A program made the translations under genes and the position numbers. From Rhodococcus wratislaviensis (lineage in GTDB: Bacteria > Actinomycetota > Actinomycetes > Mycobacteriales > Mycobacteriaceae): 64,000 nt of DNA. Positions 61,101 to 64,000 of the stretch are shown piece after piece (position 1 is the first letter of the stretch; each line of letters starts with the position of its first letter). Below the pieces are notes generated by a model. It saw only the letters and a program-made list of their open reading frames with translations. It made no database searches and was not told the DNA's origin. The stretch lies in contig NZ_UAUI01000013.1 of assembly GCF_900455735.1 (NCBI RefSeq), forward strand, positions 28,072-92,071, read 5' to 3'.

Positions 61101-64000
61101 AGCTCGCCCTGCACGCGGGGAACCGTGTGGGGTGCGGCCGACTGGAGGAACTCGCCATCGAGGCACCCCTGGTGATTCCCGCCGAGGGTGAGGTGGCGTT
61201 GCAGGTGAGCGTGCTCGCCGACGGTGAGGCGGGCCGATCGACGGTGTCGGTGCACTCCCGGCCTGCGGATGCCACGCAGGACACTCCGTGGACCCGGCAC
61301 GCCACCGGCACGCTCACGGCAGCAGTGGACACCGCAGACTCTCCCGAACAGCACTGGCCGCCAGCTGGTTCCACGCCGATCGATGTCCGGGGTCTGTACG
61401 ACGTGCTCGACGAGGCCGGCTACGAGTACGGCCCGGCCTTCCGGGGTCTCCGGGCGGCGTGGCGTCGCGGCGACGACCTGTACGGCGAGGTGCGGCTGAG
61501 CGGCGAAGACCCGGCTGCGGCGGTCGCGGGGTATGGGATCCACCCGGCGGTGCTCGACGCGGCGCTGCACGTGATTGCGCTCGGAGCCGTGGACGCCGGT
61601 GTCCGGCTGCCGTTTGCCTGGGACAAGGTGCAACTGCACGCGGTGGGCGCCACCGCGTTGCGCGTGCACGTCACCACGACCGGCCCCGAGCGCTACCGGG
61701 TCTCCGCGTACGACGCGGCGGGCAGACCGGTGCTGACCGCCGAATCGCTGGCGCTGCGGCCGCTCGGGGACGCGGGTGTGCCTGCCGCCGGGGTCCGGGA
61801 CAGCCTCTACCGCGTGGAGTGGATGCCGGTGGGCGCGTCCAGCACTTCTCCGGCAAACCTGATGCCGCTCGAGGAGGCGCTTGCCGGCGGTGATCCGGAA
61901 GGTCGTGTGCTGTGGCTCGACCGCGAACCGGGCGACGAGCCGGACATGCCGGCGCGCGCGCACGCCGCCGCGGAGGCGACGTTGCGGGCGGTCCAGGCCT
62001 GGCTCCGCGAAGATCGCCTGGCCGAGACCCGCTTGCTGGTCACGACGAGGCTCGCGGTGGCGGTCCGCGACGACGAACCGGTCGACGACGTGTCTGCCGC
62101 CCCCGCGTGGGGACTGATCGGCGCGGTACAGAACGAGCACCCGGACCGCATCACGCTGGTGGACCTGGACGTGGACACCGCTGACCCTTCGTTGATCTCC
62201 ATGGCCCTGGCCTGCAACGAACCTCAGCTGGCCATCCGGGACGGTGTACTGCTGGCGCCCATGCTCGCCGCGGTGACCCCCGCGGCGGCGCCCGAACCGG
62301 GACCCGCACTCTTCGGCGCGGACGGCACCGTCCTGATCACTGGCGGCACGGGAACCATCGGCAGGCTGATCGCCCGCCACCTCGTCGCGCGGCACGGAGT
62401 GCGCCGGCTGATGCTGACCGGCCGGCACGCGCTCGATGCCGAGGGTGCGGCCGAACTGCGTGCCGAGTTCGCCGAGTCGGGGGCGGAGGTGAGCGCTGTC
62501 GCCTGCGACGTCGCCGACCGCGCCGCGGTGGCCGCTCTCCTCGCCGGCATTCCCGACCTGTCCGGCGTGATCCATGCCGCCGGGGTGCTCGAGGACGCCA
62601 CCGCCGCCTCGTTGACCGCGGAGCAGTTGCACGCCGTCCTTCGTCCCAAGGTGGACGGTGCCTGGCATCTGCACGAACTCACCCGGGACCGCGACTTGTC
62701 CGCGTTCGTGCTGTTCTCCTCGGCGGCGGGTGTGCTCGGCGGCGCCGGCCAGGCGAACTATGCGGCGGCGAATGTCTTCCTCGACGCACTCGCGGAGCAC
62801 CGGCGCGCCCGCGGGCTGCCGGCGACGTCCATGGCCTGGGGGCTGTGGGACCGGCCCAGCGGGATGACGTCCCATCTGAATGCGGCCGATCTCGACCGGT
62901 TGCAGCGCAGCGGCATCGACACCATCAGCCCGGAGTCGGGTCTGGCCCTGTTCGATGCTGCTCTCGCCGTGAACCGTCCGTTGATCGTGCCGATACGGCT
63001 CTCGACGCGGGCCTCCCGATCCGAGGGTGAGTCGTTGCCGCCGATCCTGCGCCGGGTGCTCGGTGTCCGTCGTCGCCGCGCCGCTGCCGCCGATTCCCCG
63101 ACCGGCCTGGCCGAGGAGTTGCGGGCGTTGGACCCCGGTGAGCGGCACAGCCGAGTGCTGGACATCGTCACCACCCACGTGGCGGCGGTGCTGGGTCACG
63201 AGGGAAAGGAGGCGATCGATCCGGAACGTGCGTTCAAACAACTCGGTTTCGACTCACTGACCGCCGTGCAACTGCGCAATCAGCTGGCGACCGCCACCGG
63301 TGTGCGACTGGCCGCGACGGTGGTGTTCGACCATCCCACCGCGGACGCGTTGACCCAGGAGCTGGTGGCGCGCCTGCTCGGGGACGATGCGGTCCCGCAG
63401 CCGGCCGGTCCGGCACGTGCCCGCAGGGACGACGACCCGATCGTGATCGTGGGGATGGCCTGCAGATACCCGGGCAGGGTGTACTGCCCGGAGGACCTGT
63501 GGCGGCTCGTCCGCGACGGCCGCAACGCCGTGGGGGCGTACCCCCACAACCGGGGCTGGAATCTCGACGAGGTGTACGACCCCGACCCGAACCGGGCCGG
63601 CACCACGTACATGAAGGAGGGCGGGTTCCTCTACGACGCAGACGAATTCGACGCCGCGTTCTTCGGCATCAGCCCGCGCGAGGCGATCGCGATGGACCCG
63701 CAGCACCGGCTGCTCCTCGAGAGTGCCTGGGAAGCCTTGGAGCAGGCCGGAATCCGGCCGACCGCTCCCGGTCTCACCGACACCGGCGTGTACGTCGGGC
63801 TGATGGGCGGCGACTACGGATTCCATCTGATGACTCAGCGCAACGTCGACGCCGAGGGCTATCTGATGACCGGGACGAGCAACAGCGTGGCCTCCGGCCG
63901 CATCTCCTACTCCCTCGGCTTCACCGGTCCCGCCGTCACCGTGGACACGGCCTGCTCGTCGTCGCTGGTGGCCATGCATCTTGCGGCGCGGGCGCTCCGC
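58154..64000 (+). CDS. Modular type I polyketide synthase, 3'-truncated by window edge
   Basis: 1,949 residues in one open frame, still coding at the right edge. Domains: N-terminal docking helix ([20 protein letters not shown]); KS at about 34-462 with Cys207 (DTACSSS), His342 (EAHGTGT) and His382 (NLGHTQ); AT at about 566-865 with Ser657 (GHSQGE) and YASH at 758-761, indicating methylmalonyl-CoA; DH at about 936-1206 with His968 ([10 protein letters not shown]) and DAALH; KR with TGGTGTIG (1396-1403) and Tyr1536 (NYAAAN), LED in place of LDD suggesting B-type; ACP with Ser1701 (LGFDSL); and a second KS from about 1763 with Cys1934. The start is ATG 58154 after TAGGACC. The docking segment means that it receives a chain from another PKS protein. 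Confidence 0.95.
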   Translation, partial: MADQAKLLDYLKRVTAELYQAREKLREVEGVSREPIAVIGMGCRFPGGVRSPQDLWRLVESGSDTVAGFPEDRGWGLADLYDPKAEQAGKTYTVQGSFLDDPAGFDPEVFGISPREALAMDPQQRLLLETSWETFEHAGIDPRSVHGRQVGVFTGLSGIDYAARAGGMPPEDLEGYFITGNAMSVASGRVAYSFGLNGPAITVDTACSSSLVSIHLAMQALRSGECELALAGGATVMATPAVFVEFSRQRGLARDGRCKAFSAAADGTAWGEGAGMVALERLSDAERKGRRILAVIRGSAVNQDGASNGLTAPNRQAQERVIAQALANAGLGPGDVDVVEAHGTGTKLGDPIEASALLAGYGRDRPADRPLWLGSVKSNLGHTQAAAGVAGVIKMIMAMRYGVLPKTLHVDRPTPHVDWSAGAVSLLTENREWPESDRPRRAAVSSFGISGTNAHVVLEEAPPVEPQAGESASPPDEVVAWFVSGHTELALRAQAERLHEFVTEHPDLTPAAVAGALLGSRATFDHRAAVIGARPRSLLNGLDALSRGAPSADVVTGVALEAGDRPVFVFPGQGSQWVGMATELLDTSPVFAETVRECADALAPYTNFSLLDVLRDRDPASLDRVDVVQPALFAMMVGLAELWRSHGVEPAAVVGHSQGEIAAAYVAGALSLSDAALVVAARSRVIGASAKRGGGMASVALPPDIVREKIQPWAGAVEVAAINGPSATVISGPVDALDILVGQLQGDGVQARRIAVEYASHCADVSVLRDPILDVLASITPRRSRIPFYSSVTGGVLDGTALDADYWYRNLRRTVRFEQATKSLAADGYRLFVESCSHPVLTVPLQETLDAAGVAGRAIGTIRRDRAGLRQFTAALAEAQVYGLHVEWDRVSWARHDDRQQWVDLPTYAFQHRRYWLESPVPQGDFASTGMETGGHPMLAASVELGDGRGAVFTGLLSPQRLPWLSDHGVSGTVILPGTAFVELALHAGNRVGCGRLEELAIEAPLVIPAEGEVALQVSVLADGEAGRSTVSVHSRPADATQDTPWTRHATGTLTAAVDTADSPEQHWPPAGSTPIDVRGLYDVLDEAGYEYGPAFRGLRAAWRRGDDLYGEVRLSGEDPAAAVAGYGIHPAVLDAALHVIALGAVDAGVRLPFAWDKVQLHAVGATALRVHVTTTGPERYRVSAYDAAGRPVLTAESLALRPLGDAGVPAAGVRDSLYRVEWMPVGASSTSPANLMPLEEALAGGDPEGRVLWLDREPGDEPDMPARAHAAAEATLRAVQAWLREDRLAETRLLVTTRLAVAVRDDEPVDDVSAAPAWGLIGAVQNEHPDRITLVDLDVDTADPSLISMALACNEPQLAIRDGVLLAPMLAAVTPAAAPEPGPALFGADGTVLITGGTGTIGRLIARHLVARHGVRRLMLTGRHALDAEGAAELRAEFAESGAEVSAVACDVADRAAVAALLAGIPDLSGVIHAAGVLEDATAASLTAEQLHAVLRPKVDGAWHLHELTRDRDLSAFVLFSSAAGVLGGAGQANYAAANVFLDALAEHRRARGLPATSMAWGLWDRPSGMTSHLNAADLDRLQRSGIDTISPESGLALFDAALAVNRPLIVPIRLSTRASRSEGESLPPILRRVLGVRRRRAAAADSPTGLAEELRALDPGERHSRVLDIVTTHVAAVLGHEGKEAIDPERAFKQLGFDSLTAVQLRNQLATATGVRLAATVVFDHPTADALTQELVARLLGDDAVPQPAGPARARRDDDPIVIVGMACRYPGRVYCPEDLWRLVRDGRNAVGAYPHNRGWNLDEVYDPDPNRAGTTYMKEGGFLYDADEFDAAFFGISPREAIAMDPQHRLLLESAWEALEQAGIRPTAPGLTDTGVYVGLMGGDYGFHLMTQRNVDAEGYLMTGTSNSVASGRISYSLGFTGPAVTVDTACSSSLVAMHLAARALR

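Noticed and set aside
1..64000. Many long open frames antisense or shifted to clear genes (for example 973-2442 minus, 60620-63241 minus)
   Set aside because: In a GC-rich genome the shadow frames of real genes stay open; these have no domain motifs, are Arg/Gly/Pro-rich, and lie opposite well-identified genes.
1..64000. CRISPR array, tRNA/rRNA genes, insertion sequence or phage genes
   Set aside because: No regularly spaced direct repeats, no tRNA cloverleaf or CCA-ending candidates, and no transposase, integrase or phage structural motif were found by eye; small RNA genes cannot be excluded.

Overview
The window is GC-rich actinobacterial chromosome, most likely from Rhodococcus or a close mycolic-acid-containing relative (Nocardiaceae). 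The evidence is very high third-position GC, tight ATGA-type gene overlaps, a VirS/MymA-type operon, a block resembling the Mycobacterium tuberculosis Rv0535-Rv0541c neighbourhood, DUF4193 and DUF6325 proteins, a near-consensus IdeR iron box, and many CoA-dependent lipid or isoprenoid catabolism genes. No rRNA, tRNA, CRISPR array, transposase or prophage gene was recognised.

Layout. 1-4.7 kb: a GH13 alpha-glucosidase (left end cut off) coupled to a sugar ABC importer (lipoprotein and two permeases, no ATPase in view). 4.7-5.9 kb: a secreted DUF3089 lipase-like hydrolase. 6.1-16.0 kb: a ten-gene minus-strand operon that encodes a complete CoA-dependent beta-oxidation cycle: thiolase, two hot-dog hydratase subunits, SDR dehydrogenase, acyl-CoA dehydrogenase, two acyl-CoA ligases, two crotonases and an alpha-methylacyl-CoA racemase. 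A double-headed TetR regulator follows at 16.1-17.3 kb. 17.4-21.7 kb: a virS-like AraC regulator divergent from a Baeyer-Villiger-type monooxygenase, an esterase and an SDR. 21.8-27.4 kb: small conserved proteins, LtrA, a membrane-anchored molybdopterin oxidoreductase, a methyltransferase and a lipoprotein. 27.4-32.1 kb: a membrane protein divergent from MTA phosphorylase, epimerase, GT2 glycosyltransferase and DUF2064 genes.

32.1-42.2 kb: two TetR-controlled lipid-metabolism groups, one with a diiron-type PF10118 protein, ferredoxin reductase and SDR, the other with an acyl-CoA dehydrogenase and crotonase. Between them lie an alpha/beta hydrolase and a PAP2 phosphatase. 42.3-48.3 kb: an ECF42-type sigma factor with its DGPF partner, an NTF2-FMO fusion monooxygenase, small proteins and an IdeR-boxed siderophore-binding lipoprotein. 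48.4-57.8 kb: a carboxylate-amine ligase/M20 peptidase fusion, a luciferase-like oxidoreductase, gamma-glutamyltranspeptidase, a FUSC transporter, a DoxX-like protein with a cysteine-rich SufR-like regulator, and a PrmC-like methyltransferase. From 58.15 kb to the right edge runs a modular type I polyketide synthase: N-terminal docking segment, KS, methylmalonyl-type AT, DH, KR, ACP, then the next KS, cut by the window end.

The most distinctive non-coding feature is a 46-bp near-perfect palindrome present six times (4707, 17341, 24099, 32046, 38036, 44103). Five copies sit at gene 3' ends and supply the actual stop codons. The palindrome carries stops in several frames on both strands, so it looks like a dispersed translational-stop plus hairpin cassette. 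A different 40-bp palindrome at 56980 plays the same role for another convergent gene pair.
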